Positions 1-6,695 of a DNA stretch of 9,910 nt are shown one piece after another. The notes under the pieces are model-generated. The model worked only from the letters and a program-made list of their open reading frames with translations. It was not told where the DNA came from and ran no database searches. Each line of letters starts with the position of its first letter. Positions within the stretch are counted from its first letter, which is position 1. A program made the position numbers and the translations under genes. The stretch is from assembly GCA_029052265.1 (NCBI GenBank), contig JAIDJJ010000582.1, positions 1-9,910 of the forward strand, in the 5' to 3' direction. Source of the stretch: Muribaculaceae bacterium (GTDB lineage: Bacteria; Bacteroidota; Bacteroidia; Bacteroidales; Muribaculaceae).

Positions 1-37
1 CACCCGCAAGAGCGGCGGCCGCGTCAGATGGGAATAA
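1..37 (+). other. Possible 3' end of an upstream plus-strand gene
   Basis: The frame starting at base 2 reads TRKSGGRVRWE and ends at a TAA at 35-37, 28 bases before the lyase start at 66. That would fit the end of a gene in the same operon as the lyase. The other two frames are also open for at least part of this stretch (one runs to a TGA at 67-69, overlapping the lyase start), so the frame cannot be decided and no family can be named. Bases 38-65 show no clear promoter or Shine-Dalgarno sequence. Confidence 0.25.
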
Positions 38-65
38 GAGACAGGTTTAAAGTCTTCAAATCGAC

Positions 66-2339
66 ATGAAACGCTACACAGTTGTAATATTATACATATT
101 TTGTTTGATTACCGCGCAGGCGGCAATCAAACACCCCTCCCTCCTGTTCACTCCTGAAAGAGTGAACACTGCCAAAGCCGCCTTGAAATCAGACACGGCA
201 ATGCAAAATGCTTGGCGTGTTATTCAAGCCGAGGCAGACCGTCAGGTGGAAGGTAAGGGGGATGTGCGGAGACTCGAATACCCGGCGCTTGCATATATGA
301 TGACGGGTGATCGGAAATATGCCGACAAGATAAAGGATGTGCTTATCGAAACCTCCAAAATCAAATCTTGGGGCGACAGGGAGATGCTGGCACGCACTCC
401 GGCTTGGCGAAGCGAATTGCAGATGGCACACCGCTCTTTTCAGGTTGCCGTGGCATATGACGTCATATATGAAATTCTCACCCCTGCAGAACGGATGCAG
501 ATAGCCAAGGGTATGTATGACCTTGCCGTTGAGCCCCTTCTCGGCGACTGGATTCTCGAACCGACCCGTATACACTCCCTTAATTCAATGGGTCATAACT
601 GGTGGACATCATGTGCAGGAATGGGAGGATTGCTCGCGCTTGCTATCAGCAACGAATTGCCCGATGCAAAGAAAGGAGCCGACACTCTTATCGAGATGCT
701 TCCTGAATGGTTTGAATTTAACGGTGATGTCATTCAACATAAACCACGTACTTTCGACCGCGACGGCGGAATGTATGAAAGCATCAACTATGCAAGTTTC
801 GGCACTACCGAAGCGCTCTTGTTCCGTCTTGCCTATCTTAATTCACATCCCGGAACCAAGCTTGAAGACATTCCCCATATGGCTAAACTCGCCTCATTTT
901 TCTGTCATGTGGCTTATCCCCGAGACGGTGAACTGTATAGCATAAATTTCGGAGACAGCCATAAAAATGTGACCGGAGAAAGTTCAATGTTGCTCGCCTA
1001 CGCCATGGGAGAGAAATCGCCGGAAACCTTATGGTATGTCTCTCAAGTAAAGGAAGGGCAGCACAGAGAAGGATATCCCCGTTCATTCCCTATGGGATTC
1101 CTCTATACTCCTGATCTTTCCAAGACTCCAGCCACTCCCGATCTCCCTACTTCTCACCTTTGGAAAGATTTCGGATGGGCTACCATGCGCGACAACTGGG
1201 ATAAAGACGCAACAATGCTTGCCGTGAAATCAGGTATGACATGGAACCATTCTCATGCAGATGCCAATTCGTTTATCATTTTCCATAAGGGTGTGGATAT
1301 AATCAAGGATGCCGGAAATTGCAGCTACGGGAAACCGGAATACCGGAACTATTTCTTCCAGAGTGATGCACACAACGTAGTGAAATTTAATGGTGAGGGA
1401 CAACCCACATTCCAACAGTATCATGGATCAATGCTACCCGGCTCTGTAAGTTCGCTGATCGATGGAGGAAACATCAAATATGTCCTTGCTGACGGCACAG
1501 GTCCTATGTCGAAACATTTCAACAGAAATTTCAGGAATTTTCTTTGGATCGACAATGTCATATTTATCATCGACGACATAGGAAGCCACAAACCGGGGCA
1601 TTTCGAATGGCTATGGCATCCCGGAGGAGAAGCCACAAAACGAGGTTTTGATCTTGAGGTGAAAAACGGTCAGTCGGCTGTTGCTGTGCGCCCGCTTTAC
1701 CCGCGCCAGCTCGCATATAGTAATTTTGTACATGATTATCCTGAAGATCTTTATTGGGAGGTGAAGGAGGGACCCACCGAAAATCTGCAAGCCTCTGAAG
1801 AGTATTATTCTTTCCATCTCCCTGAAACCACCGACAGAGTGAAAGCGGTGACAGCAATCATCCTGAAAGATTCTCCCGACGACAAGAATCTTCCCGTCAT
1901 AGAACGGAGAGAAGGGAAAAACTGGATCGGGTTACGCATGAAACATAATGGAAAAATTACCGACCTTTACATCAATCAGCTTGCCGACGGCAGATTGATG
2001 CATATGAATTCTTGGATTGAAGCCGACGGATGGAACACTGATGCCTATATGTTTGCAGTGAGCTATCCCGAGGGTGGAGATGCGGCGAATCCGTCTGAAA
2101 CGTTTATCGGACATGGCAGCTCATTGCGTCGGGGTGACGATGTGAGATTTTCATCTCTTTCAAAACTAAGTATGATCGCAAAAAACGAAGGGAAACGGCT
2201 CAATCTTCAAGTCACCGGTCAACCACGTATCAACATTGGGTTCAAAGCCTCCCCTTCCTCAATGACTGTCAACGGCAAGACCTCCCCGGTCACAAAATCC
2301 GGTTCTCTTGTAAAGGTGAAATTGCTTAACAACAAATGA
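66..2339 (+). CDS. Exported heparinase II/III-family polysaccharide lyase
   Basis: A 757-residue protein likely to cleave acidic polysaccharides by beta-elimination in the periplasm or at the cell surface. Residues 1-19 form a signal peptide: Lys-Arg, a hydrophobic core, then AQA with cleavage probably after Ala19. There is no lipobox, since Cys13 is preceded by Phe. Residues 23-58 (HPSLLFTPERV onward) match the N-terminal start of heparinase II/alginate-lyase-like proteins. Roughly 60-360 should be the alpha/alpha-toroid, with GHNWW at 176-180 and GMYESINYASFG at 235-246, whose Tyr242 or Tyr237 is a candidate catalytic tyrosine. Roughly 370-757 is the beta-sandwich heparinase II/III-like region, with NHSHADANSF at 394-403 and AHN at 435-437, typical of the family; His397 is a likely active-site or metal-site residue. 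The PL family (12, 15, 17 or 21-like) and substrate cannot be assigned by eye. It converges on pgi and shares a terminator with it. No sulfatase, SusC/D or regulator is visible nearby. Confidence 0.88.
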   Translation: MKRYTVVILYIFCLITAQAAIKHPSLLFTPERVNTAKAALKSDTAMQNAWRVIQAEADRQVEGKGDVRRLEYPALAYMMTGDRKYADKIKDVLIETSKIKSWGDREMLARTPAWRSELQMAHRSFQVAVAYDVIYEILTPAERMQIAKGMYDLAVEPLLGDWILEPTRIHSLNSMGHNWWTSCAGMGGLLALAISNELPDAKKGADTLIEMLPEWFEFNGDVIQHKPRTFDRDGGMYESINYASFGTTEALLFRLAYLNSHPGTKLEDIPHMAKLASFFCHVAYPRDGELYSINFGDSHKNVTGESSMLLAYAMGEKSPETLWYVSQVKEGQHREGYPRSFPMGFLYTPDLSKTPATPDLPTSHLWKDFGWATMRDNWDKDATMLAVKSGMTWNHSHADANSFIIFHKGVDIIKDAGNCSYGKPEYRNYFFQSDAHNVVKFNGEGQPTFQQYHGSMLPGSVSSLIDGGNIKYVLADGTGPMSKHFNRNFRNFLWIDNVIFIIDDIGSHKPGHFEWLWHPGGEATKRGFDLEVKNGQSAVAVRPLYPRQLAYSNFVHDYPEDLYWEVKEGPTENLQASEEYYSFHLPETTDRVKAVTAIILKDSPDDKNLPVIERREGKNWIGLRMKHNGKITDLYINQLADGRLMHMNSWIEADGWNTDAYMFAVSYPEGGDAANPSETFIGHGSSLRRGDDVRFSSLSKLSMIAKNEGKRLNLQVTGQPRINIGFKASPSSMTVNGKTSPVTKSGSLVKVKLLNNK

Positions 2340-2353
2340 GATATGAAATAAAA

Positions 2354-2377
2354 AAGAGCAGCCGAAAGACTGCTCTT
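2354..2377. terminator. Bidirectional intrinsic terminator between the lyase and pgi
   Basis: AAGAGCAG (2354-2361) and CTGCTCTT (2370-2377) form a perfect 8-bp stem around the 8-base loop CCGAAAGA. On the plus strand it is followed by CTTCTTTATTTT. On the minus strand it is followed by TTTTTTATTTC. It sits 14 bases after the lyase stop and 36 bases after the pgi stop, so it can end transcription from both converging genes. Confidence 0.85.
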
Positions 2378-2413
2378 CTTTATTTTCAAACTATTCCAAT
2401 TTTGAATTTCAGA

Positions 2414-3754
2414 TTATTTCAATTTGGATTTGATTGCTTCTGTTTCTTTTTCATAACCGGGCTTCTCAAGAAGAGCAAACATGTTTTTCTTATAAGCCTC
2501 CACTCCCGGCTGATTGAACGGGTTCACACCAAGTATATATCCGCTTATGCCACATGCCTTCTCAAAGAAATAGATGAGCTGTCCGAGAGAATGCTCGTCA
2601 AGCTTGTTTAGTTCAATCTTGATATTTGGCACACCACCGTCCACATGCGCGATCTTGGTGCCGAGCTCAGCCATTTTGTTGACCTCGTCGATACGTTTGC
2701 CTGCAAGGTAATTGATTCCGTCCAGGTTGGCTGCATCCTCGGGAATACGGCGTGTGATAGCCGGTTCCTTTACAGAGATGACTGTCTCAAAAATAGTACG
2801 CTCCCCTTCCTGAATCCATTGACCCATGGAATGAAGATCGGTAGTAAAGTCGACAGCAGCCGGGAAAATTCCCTTTCCGTCCTTACCTTCGCTTTCTCCG
2901 TAAAGCTGCTTCCACCATTCTCCGAAATAATGGAGTTTTGGATTGAAGTTCACAAGTATCTCGGTTTTCTTTCCAGCCTGATAGAGTGCGTTCCGCATAC
3001 GGGCATATACCTCACTCGGATTTTCATCGCCGGAATGCTTGGTTGTCTCTTCCATCTGTGCAGCGCCAGCCACCAGCTTCACTATATCAAAACCAGCACA
3101 GGCAATCGGAAGAAGCCCTACCGGAGTAAGCACAGAGAACCTTCCGCCTACATTGTCAGGAATAATATATGTCTCATAACCTTCCTGAGTGGCAAGAGTG
3201 CGGAGAGCGCCTTTTTTCTCATCTGTCACAGCAACGATAAGATCTTTTGCAACCTCCTTGCCAACCTGCTTTTCAAGCATTTCCTTAAAGATACGGAAAG
3301 CGATCGCCGGTTCGGTAGTGGTTCCGGATTTTGAAATAACGATTATACCGAATTTTTTACCCTCAAGAAGCTTCTCCAATTCAGCCGTATACTCCTCGCC
3401 TATGTTCTGTCCGGCATAAAGCACCTTCGGATTCTCCGGAGTCGGAGCATAAAAATCAGCAAATGAATCGGAAAGAGCGGAAATCACAGCCTTCGCGCCA
3501 AGGTAACTGCCACCTATGCCCACACATACCACATATTCGCAATTCTTGCGGAGACGGTCAGCAGTCTTGTTGATACTTGCCAGAAGATCTTGGGAGGTAG
3601 TCGAAGGGAGGTCAAGCCATCCGAGGAAATCAGATCCTTCCCCGCTTCCCTCGTTAAGTTTTGCCATTGCGTCTACAGCGGCAGCCTTGTTTCCCTCATA
3701 TTGTTTCTCAGCGAAATAAATCGCGTCCTGAATGTTTAGTTCAACAGATTTCAT
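2414..3754 (-). CDS. pgi: Glucose-6-phosphate isomerase
   Basis: Cytoplasmic enzyme interconverting glucose 6-phosphate and fructose 6-phosphate in glycolysis and gluconeogenesis. The 446 residues match the short bacterial PGI class (about 445-450), not the 550-residue E. coli type. Two SIS domains are visible. GIGGSYLGAKA (79-89) and SKSGTTTEP (141-149) are the sugar-phosphate-binding loops. DNVGGRFSVLTPVG (200-213) matches PGI signature 1. GESEGKDGK (286-294) carries the catalytic base glutamate (Glu287 or Glu289). TDLHSMGQW (305-313) supplies the ring-opening histidine, His308. NPFNQPGVEAYK (411-422) is signature 2 with Lys422. Every key motif is present, so the enzyme should be active. 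The start is the first ATG in the frame, preceded by A-rich sequence, as is common in Bacteroidetes. It lies 199 bases downstream of gpsA in the same orientation, but a strong hairpin and a candidate promoter lie between them, so it probably has its own transcript in addition to any read-through. Confidence 0.97.
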   Translation of the reverse strand: MKSVELNIQDAIYFAEKQYEGNKAAAVDAMAKLNEGSGEGSDFLGWLDLPSTTSQDLLASINKTADRLRKNCEYVVCVGIGGSYLGAKAVISALSDSFADFYAPTPENPKVLYAGQNIGEEYTAELEKLLEGKKFGIIVISKSGTTTEPAIAFRIFKEMLEKQVGKEVAKDLIVAVTDEKKGALRTLATQEGYETYIIPDNVGGRFSVLTPVGLLPIACAGFDIVKLVAGAAQMEETTKHSGDENPSEVYARMRNALYQAGKKTEILVNFNPKLHYFGEWWKQLYGESEGKDGKGIFPAAVDFTTDLHSMGQWIQEGERTIFETVISVKEPAITRRIPEDAANLDGINYLAGKRIDEVNKMAELGTKIAHVDGGVPNIKIELNKLDEHSLGQLIYFFEKACGISGYILGVNPFNQPGVEAYKKNMFALLEKPGYEKETEAIKSKLK

Positions 3755-3798
3755 TGTCTTTATAATTTAAAATGTTTCGGGCTATCTTCTATGCATCC

Positions 3799-3806
3799 CA
3801 AAAATA
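3799..3806 (-). promoter_or_regulatory. Candidate -7 promoter element for pgi
   Basis: On the minus strand these bases read TATTTTTG, a full match to the Bacteroidetes -7 consensus TAnnTTTG. It lies 44 bases upstream of the pgi ATG, giving a short leader of about 35-40 bases. I see no convincing TTTG -33 element at the usual distance, and TAnnTTTG arises easily in AT-rich DNA, so this is only a candidate. A 12-bp palindrome (TTCTTATAAGAA, 3846-3857) lies a further 40 bases upstream and could be an operator. The rest of 3755-3910 shows no other gene or element. Confidence 0.38.
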
Positions 3807-3910
3807 TTAATGATCATACAGGCTGTTTTGTTCCGGCTCAGCCTCTTCTTATAAGAAACATTAATCTTTTTGATGCTATTTTTCGTAAAGTTAAGCAAAA
3901 TAAAGCAAAT

Positions 3911-3947
3911 GAAGATAACGCAGTCCGGAAAGAACTGCGCTATCTTC
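3911..3947 (-). terminator. Hairpin terminator after gpsA
   Basis: GAAGATAACGCAGT (3911-3924) and ACTGCGCTATCTTC (3934-3947) pair over 14 positions. The single non-Watson-Crick pair becomes a G-U wobble in the minus-strand transcript, so the stem is continuous in that RNA but mismatched (A-C) in the plus-strand RNA. The loop is 9 bases. It starts 6 bases after the gpsA stop and is followed by ATTTGCTTTATTTTGC, T-rich but without a clean T run. It should end or attenuate the lysS-gpsA transcript before pgi. Confidence 0.72.
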
Positions 3948-3953
3948 AGTTTG

Positions 3954-4952
3954 TCATGTAAAAGTTTCAGACACCTTGGAAAATGCTTCCTTTGGAGAAA
4001 TCCCCTGGTAAAGTATGCGGTACACACATTCCAGAATCGGCATGTCGACATTTACTGTCGCACCATTGATCTCATACATACACCGGGTGCCATAATACCC
4101 TTCCGCCACCATTTCCATTTCCATTTTGGCAGCCTTCACACTATGACCTTTTCCGATCATGGCTCCGAAATTATGGTTGCGGGAAAAGAGGCTATATGCC
4201 GTGACAAGAAGGTCTCCGAGATATGCAGAGCGGCAGATGTCGCGTGGCATGGGAGCAATCGCATCTATAAACGAACGCATTTCCCTCACCGCGTTGCATA
4301 CAAGCATTGCCTTGAAATTGTCGCCTGCCTTCATTCCATTGACCATTCCCGATGCAATCGCATATACATTCTTGAGCACTGCGGCATATTCTATACCTTC
4401 CACATCTTCAGAATGTATTGTCTTAAGCCGGACTCCCGCTATAGCCTTGCCGAATTCACGGCTTTTCTCCGGATCATGGCATCCGATAGTCAGGTAACTG
4501 AGATGATCAAGAGCCACCTCCTCTGCATGACACGGACCGCCTATGACCATCAGATTGGAGTCATGACATCCATAGTTGCGGGCAAACCATTCGGTGACAA
4601 TCATATTGTCGCCGGGAACAAGCCCTTTGACAGCGGAGACAATATTCTTTCCGGAAATATCTTCCGTAATTTTTTCCGCTTCATCCTTGAAATACGGGGA
4701 AGGGATTGCCACAACGAGCGTATCCGCGTCCGCGACCGCACCATTGATGTCTGAATAGAAATTGATACGGTCTGTATCGAAAGTCACATCGCTGAGATAG
4801 ACTGTATTACGGTGATAGCGGATAAAATCGTCAATACGCTCCTGACGGCGCACATACCAATTGATGGCGTCGTTGTTGTTAAGCAGAAGCTTGGCAAGCG
4901 CCGTAGCCCAGCTCCCGGATCCGATCACAGCTATCTTTCCCAGTCTTCCCAT
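3954..4952 (-). CDS. gpsA: NAD(P)H-dependent glycerol-3-phosphate dehydrogenase
   Basis: Cytoplasmic enzyme reducing dihydroxyacetone phosphate to sn-glycerol 3-phosphate, the backbone precursor of phospholipids. With the ATG start it has 332 residues. The N-terminal Rossmann fold begins with GKIAVIGSGSWATALA (5-20), the dinucleotide-binding loop. Lys109 in SAVKG and GPCHAEE (139-145) are conserved pocket residues. Lys194 in AAVLKNVYAI aligns with the catalytic lysine of the family. GDLLVTAYSLFSRNHNFG (246-263) is the GpsA signature, with Asp247, Arg258 and Asn259 in the substrate site. The minus strand reads GTGATG here. GTG (4955) would add one residue, but the ATG at 4952 overlaps the lysS stop as TGATG and leaves MGRLGKIA, similar to MKLPGKIA as I recall it from Bacteroides homologues, so ATG is preferred. 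It is probably cotranscribed and translationally coupled with lysS. Confidence 0.96.
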   Translation of the reverse strand: MGRLGKIAVIGSGSWATALAKLLLNNNDAINWYVRRQERIDDFIRYHRNTVYLSDVTFDTDRINFYSDINGAVADADTLVVAIPSPYFKDEAEKITEDISGKNIVSAVKGLVPGDNMIVTEWFARNYGCHDSNLMVIGGPCHAEEVALDHLSYLTIGCHDPEKSREFGKAIAGVRLKTIHSEDVEGIEYAAVLKNVYAIASGMVNGMKAGDNFKAMLVCNAVREMRSFIDAIAPMPRDICRSAYLGDLLVTAYSLFSRNHNFGAMIGKGHSVKAAKMEMEMVAEGYYGTRCMYEINGATVNVDMPILECVYRILYQGISPKEAFSKVSETFT

Positions 4953-6502
4953 CACTCTGCCTCTTCTTCTTCCTGATTTTCCTTGTTCTGTTTCTTTTCA
5001 GGACGCATCTGGGGGAAGAGAAGCACTTCCTGAATGGTGGACTGACCTGTCATAAGCATAGCAAGACGGTCCATACCGATACCCATTCCTGATGTGGGGG
5101 GCATACCATATTCAAGTGCACGAATGAAATCACCGTCGATGATCATAGCCTCGTCATCACCCTTGTCGGCAAGCTTCATCTGCTCGACAAAGCGTTCATA
5201 TTGGTCAATCGGGTCGTTAAGCTCGGAATATGCGTTTGCAAGCTCCTTACCGTTCACCATAAGTTCAAAACGCTCGGTAAGACGAGGATCATTACGATGG
5301 CGCTTCGTGAGCGGCGACATCTCAATAGGATAGTCGATTATGAAGGTAGGCTGAATGAAAGAGCCCTCGCATTTTTCACCGAAGATCTCATCAATAAGTT
5401 TACCTTTACCAAAAGATTCATCTACCTCTATGTCGTTTTCCTTACAGAAAGCGCGGAGTTCTTCTTCCGTTTTGCCTGTAATATCGAATCCGGTCTTGTC
5501 AAGGATTGCCTGAGTCATTGTCACACGCGGATAAGGAGCCTTGAACGAGATCGTGTTGTCGCCCACCTGTACGTCCGTAGTCCCGTTAACATCCAGACAG
5601 ATCTTCTCAAGCATCTTCTCGGTGAAATCCATCATCCAGTTATAATCCTTGTACGACACATAGATCTCCATGCATGTAAATTCAGGATTATGGGTACGGT
5701 CCATCCCCTCATTGCGGAAATTCTTTGAAAATTCGTATACTCCTTCGAATCCACCGACAATAAGACGCTTCAGATAGAGTTCATCGGCAATACGGAGATA
5801 GAGAGGGATATCGAGCGCATTATGATGAGTGATAAACGGACGCGCGGAGGCACCTCCCGGGATTGCCTGAAGGATCGGGGTTTCAACCTCTACGTAGCCG
5901 TGTGAATTGAAATACTCACGCATAGAGTTGAACATCCTTGTACGTTTCAGGAAAATATCCTTGATTCCCTTGTTGACAACGAGATCAACATAACGCTGAC
6001 GGTAACGTTGTTCAGGATCTGTGAAAGCGTCATAAGCCTTACCGTCTTTCATCTTTACCACAGGAAGCGGACGAAGGCTCTTGGAGAGGACTGTGATCTC
6101 CTGCGCATGTATGGAGATCTCCCCCATCTGTGTGCGGAACACATATCCTTTCACTCCTATAAAGTCTCCGATGTCAAGAAGTTTCTTGAACACGACATTA
6201 TACATATCCTTGTCTTCACCGGGACAAAGATCATCTCGGCTGACATATACCTGTATTCTGCCGTCGGCATCCTGCAGCTCCATAAAAGAAGCCTTACCCA
6301 TGATTCGGCGGCTCATGATGCGACCCGCCACTGTGACTTCACGAGGCGTTTCCTCTCCGTCAACAAAATTTTCTTTAATTTCAACAGAATGACCTGTCAC
6401 CTTGTATTCCGCTGCCGGATAAGGCTCTATTCCACGGTCACGTAGCGCCTGCATACTGTTGCGACGCACCTGTTCTTGTTCTGTAAGTTCCTGATTTGCC
6501 AT
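4952..6502 (-). CDS. lysS: Lysyl-tRNA synthetase, class II
   Basis: Charges tRNA-Lys with lysine in the cytoplasm. The protein has 516 residues, close to the 505 of E. coli LysS. An N-terminal OB-fold anticodon-binding domain covers about residues 55-140, from VTVAGRIMSRRIMGKASF through IHAQEITVL. The class II catalytic domain follows. Motif 1 falls around VEVETPILQAIPGGASARPF (204-223). Motif 2 is FRNEGMDRTHNPEFTCMEIY (262-281). Motif 3 is GMGIGMDRLAM (472-482) with the conserved Arg479. No class-defining residue is missing. The C-terminus ends in a charged, glutamate-rich tail (about 502-516). From memory, several Bacteroides LysRS entries are nearer 575 residues, so this one may lack a C-terminal extension found in relatives. 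The start ATG is the only one that keeps the full N-terminal helix. The gene follows a structured leader, and its stop overlaps gpsA. Confidence 0.97.
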   Translation of the reverse strand: MANQELTEQEQVRRNSMQALRDRGIEPYPAAEYKVTGHSVEIKENFVDGEETPREVTVAGRIMSRRIMGKASFMELQDADGRIQVYVSRDDLCPGEDKDMYNVVFKKLLDIGDFIGVKGYVFRTQMGEISIHAQEITVLSKSLRPLPVVKMKDGKAYDAFTDPEQRYRQRYVDLVVNKGIKDIFLKRTRMFNSMREYFNSHGYVEVETPILQAIPGGASARPFITHHNALDIPLYLRIADELYLKRLIVGGFEGVYEFSKNFRNEGMDRTHNPEFTCMEIYVSYKDYNWMMDFTEKMLEKICLDVNGTTDVQVGDNTISFKAPYPRVTMTQAILDKTGFDITGKTEEELRAFCKENDIEVDESFGKGKLIDEIFGEKCEGSFIQPTFIIDYPIEMSPLTKRHRNDPRLTERFELMVNGKELANAYSELNDPIDQYERFVEQMKLADKGDDEAMIIDGDFIRALEYGMPPTSGMGIGMDRLAMLMTGQSTIQEVLLFPQMRPEKKQNKENQEEEEAE

Positions 6503-6521
6503 ATATGGAATCTAAATTTTA

Positions 6522-6537
6522 TTTTCTTGCAAGAAAA
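6522..6537. repeat. 16-bp perfect palindrome upstream of lysS
   Basis: TTTTCTTGCAAGAAAA is a perfect inverted repeat centred 27 bases before the lysS ATG. In the leader RNA it could form a 6-bp stem with a TGCA loop; as DNA it could be an operator for a dimeric repressor. The flanks are AT-rich, so chance is possible, though a 16-base perfect palindrome around a GC centre is uncommon. Confidence 0.45.
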
Positions 6538-6542
6538 ACATT

Positions 6543-6589
6543 GGCTGCCGGCGCGTCTCCGCGTCGGGATCAAACCACCCTGTGCAGCC
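6543..6589 (-). ncRNA. GC-rich structured leader element of lysS
   Basis: In the minus-strand transcript, CCG-A-CGCG (6567-6560) pairs with CGCG-C-CGG (6555-6548) around a GAGA loop, a GNRA-type tetraloop. This gives 7 bp with one A-C mismatch. Directly abutting it, GGCTG (6589-6585) pairs with CAGCC (6547-6543) and encloses the whole element, with an internal GGG/CCC that could pair instead. The GNRA loop exists only on the lysS-sense strand; the antisense loop would be TCTC. The element is much more GC-rich than the surrounding intergenic DNA. It matches no riboswitch or T-box I recognise, and could be a cis-regulatory leader or a copy of a dispersed intergenic repeat. Confidence 0.4.
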
Positions 6590-6619
6590 GATAAAGAATG
6601 CAAAAGCACTCTTAGACTG

Positions 6620-6627
6620 CAAAATTA
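6620..6627 (-). promoter_or_regulatory. Candidate -7 promoter element for lysS
   Basis: The minus strand reads TAATTTTG, a full match to the Bacteroidetes TAnnTTTG -7 element, preceded by a run of seven T and TTTG. Initiation just downstream would give a leader of about 110 bases containing the hairpin at 6543-6589. A -33 TTTG at the normal spacing is not evident, so the match is partial evidence only. Confidence 0.42.
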
Positions 6628-6629
6628 AC

Positions 6630-6664
6630 AAAAAAATCGCGAATCTCCTCTTTTGCTTAGAGAA
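6630..6664 (-). terminator. Weak candidate terminator after the S9 peptidase gene
   Basis: On the minus strand TTCTCT (6664-6659) can pair with AGAGGA (6651-6646), with one T-G wobble and a 7-base loop. A run of seven T follows at 6636-6630, but 9 bases separate the stem from it and the stem is short. It overlaps the proposed lysS promoter region. Read-through into lysS is therefore possible. Confidence 0.25.
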
Positions 6665-6695
6665 TCTTTGTGTGTGTTGTGTGGTCAGTTAGTAG

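Noticed and set aside
2336..2611. Plus-strand 91-residue open frame overlapping the lyase stop as ATGA
   Set aside because: The overlap looks operon-like, but the frame reads straight through the bidirectional terminator and into the C-terminal coding part of pgi on the opposite strand, and has no recognisable motif.
2645..3334. Plus-strand 229-residue open frame antisense to pgi
   Set aside because: Fully inside pgi, no family resemblance; a by-product of pgi codon use.
3870..4754. Plus-strand 294-residue open frame antisense to gpsA
   Set aside because: It lies mostly within gpsA, whose motifs are all intact on the other strand. Its N-terminal part runs through the gpsA terminator hairpin. 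The translation is rich in His, Cys and Arg with no domain, as expected of a shadow frame.
6543..6589. tRNA-like T-arm (GGTTTGATCCC) in the lysS leader
   Set aside because: The expected 5-bp T-stem is absent, and no D-arm, anticodon arm or acceptor of the right size can be built around it.
6427..6609. Minus-strand 60-residue GTG-initiated frame running from the lysS leader into lysS, possible upstream ORF
   Set aside because: It overlaps lysS out of frame, uses a GTG start with no evident ribosome binding site, and has no Lys-codon run expected of an attenuator peptide. The RNA hairpin explains the region better.
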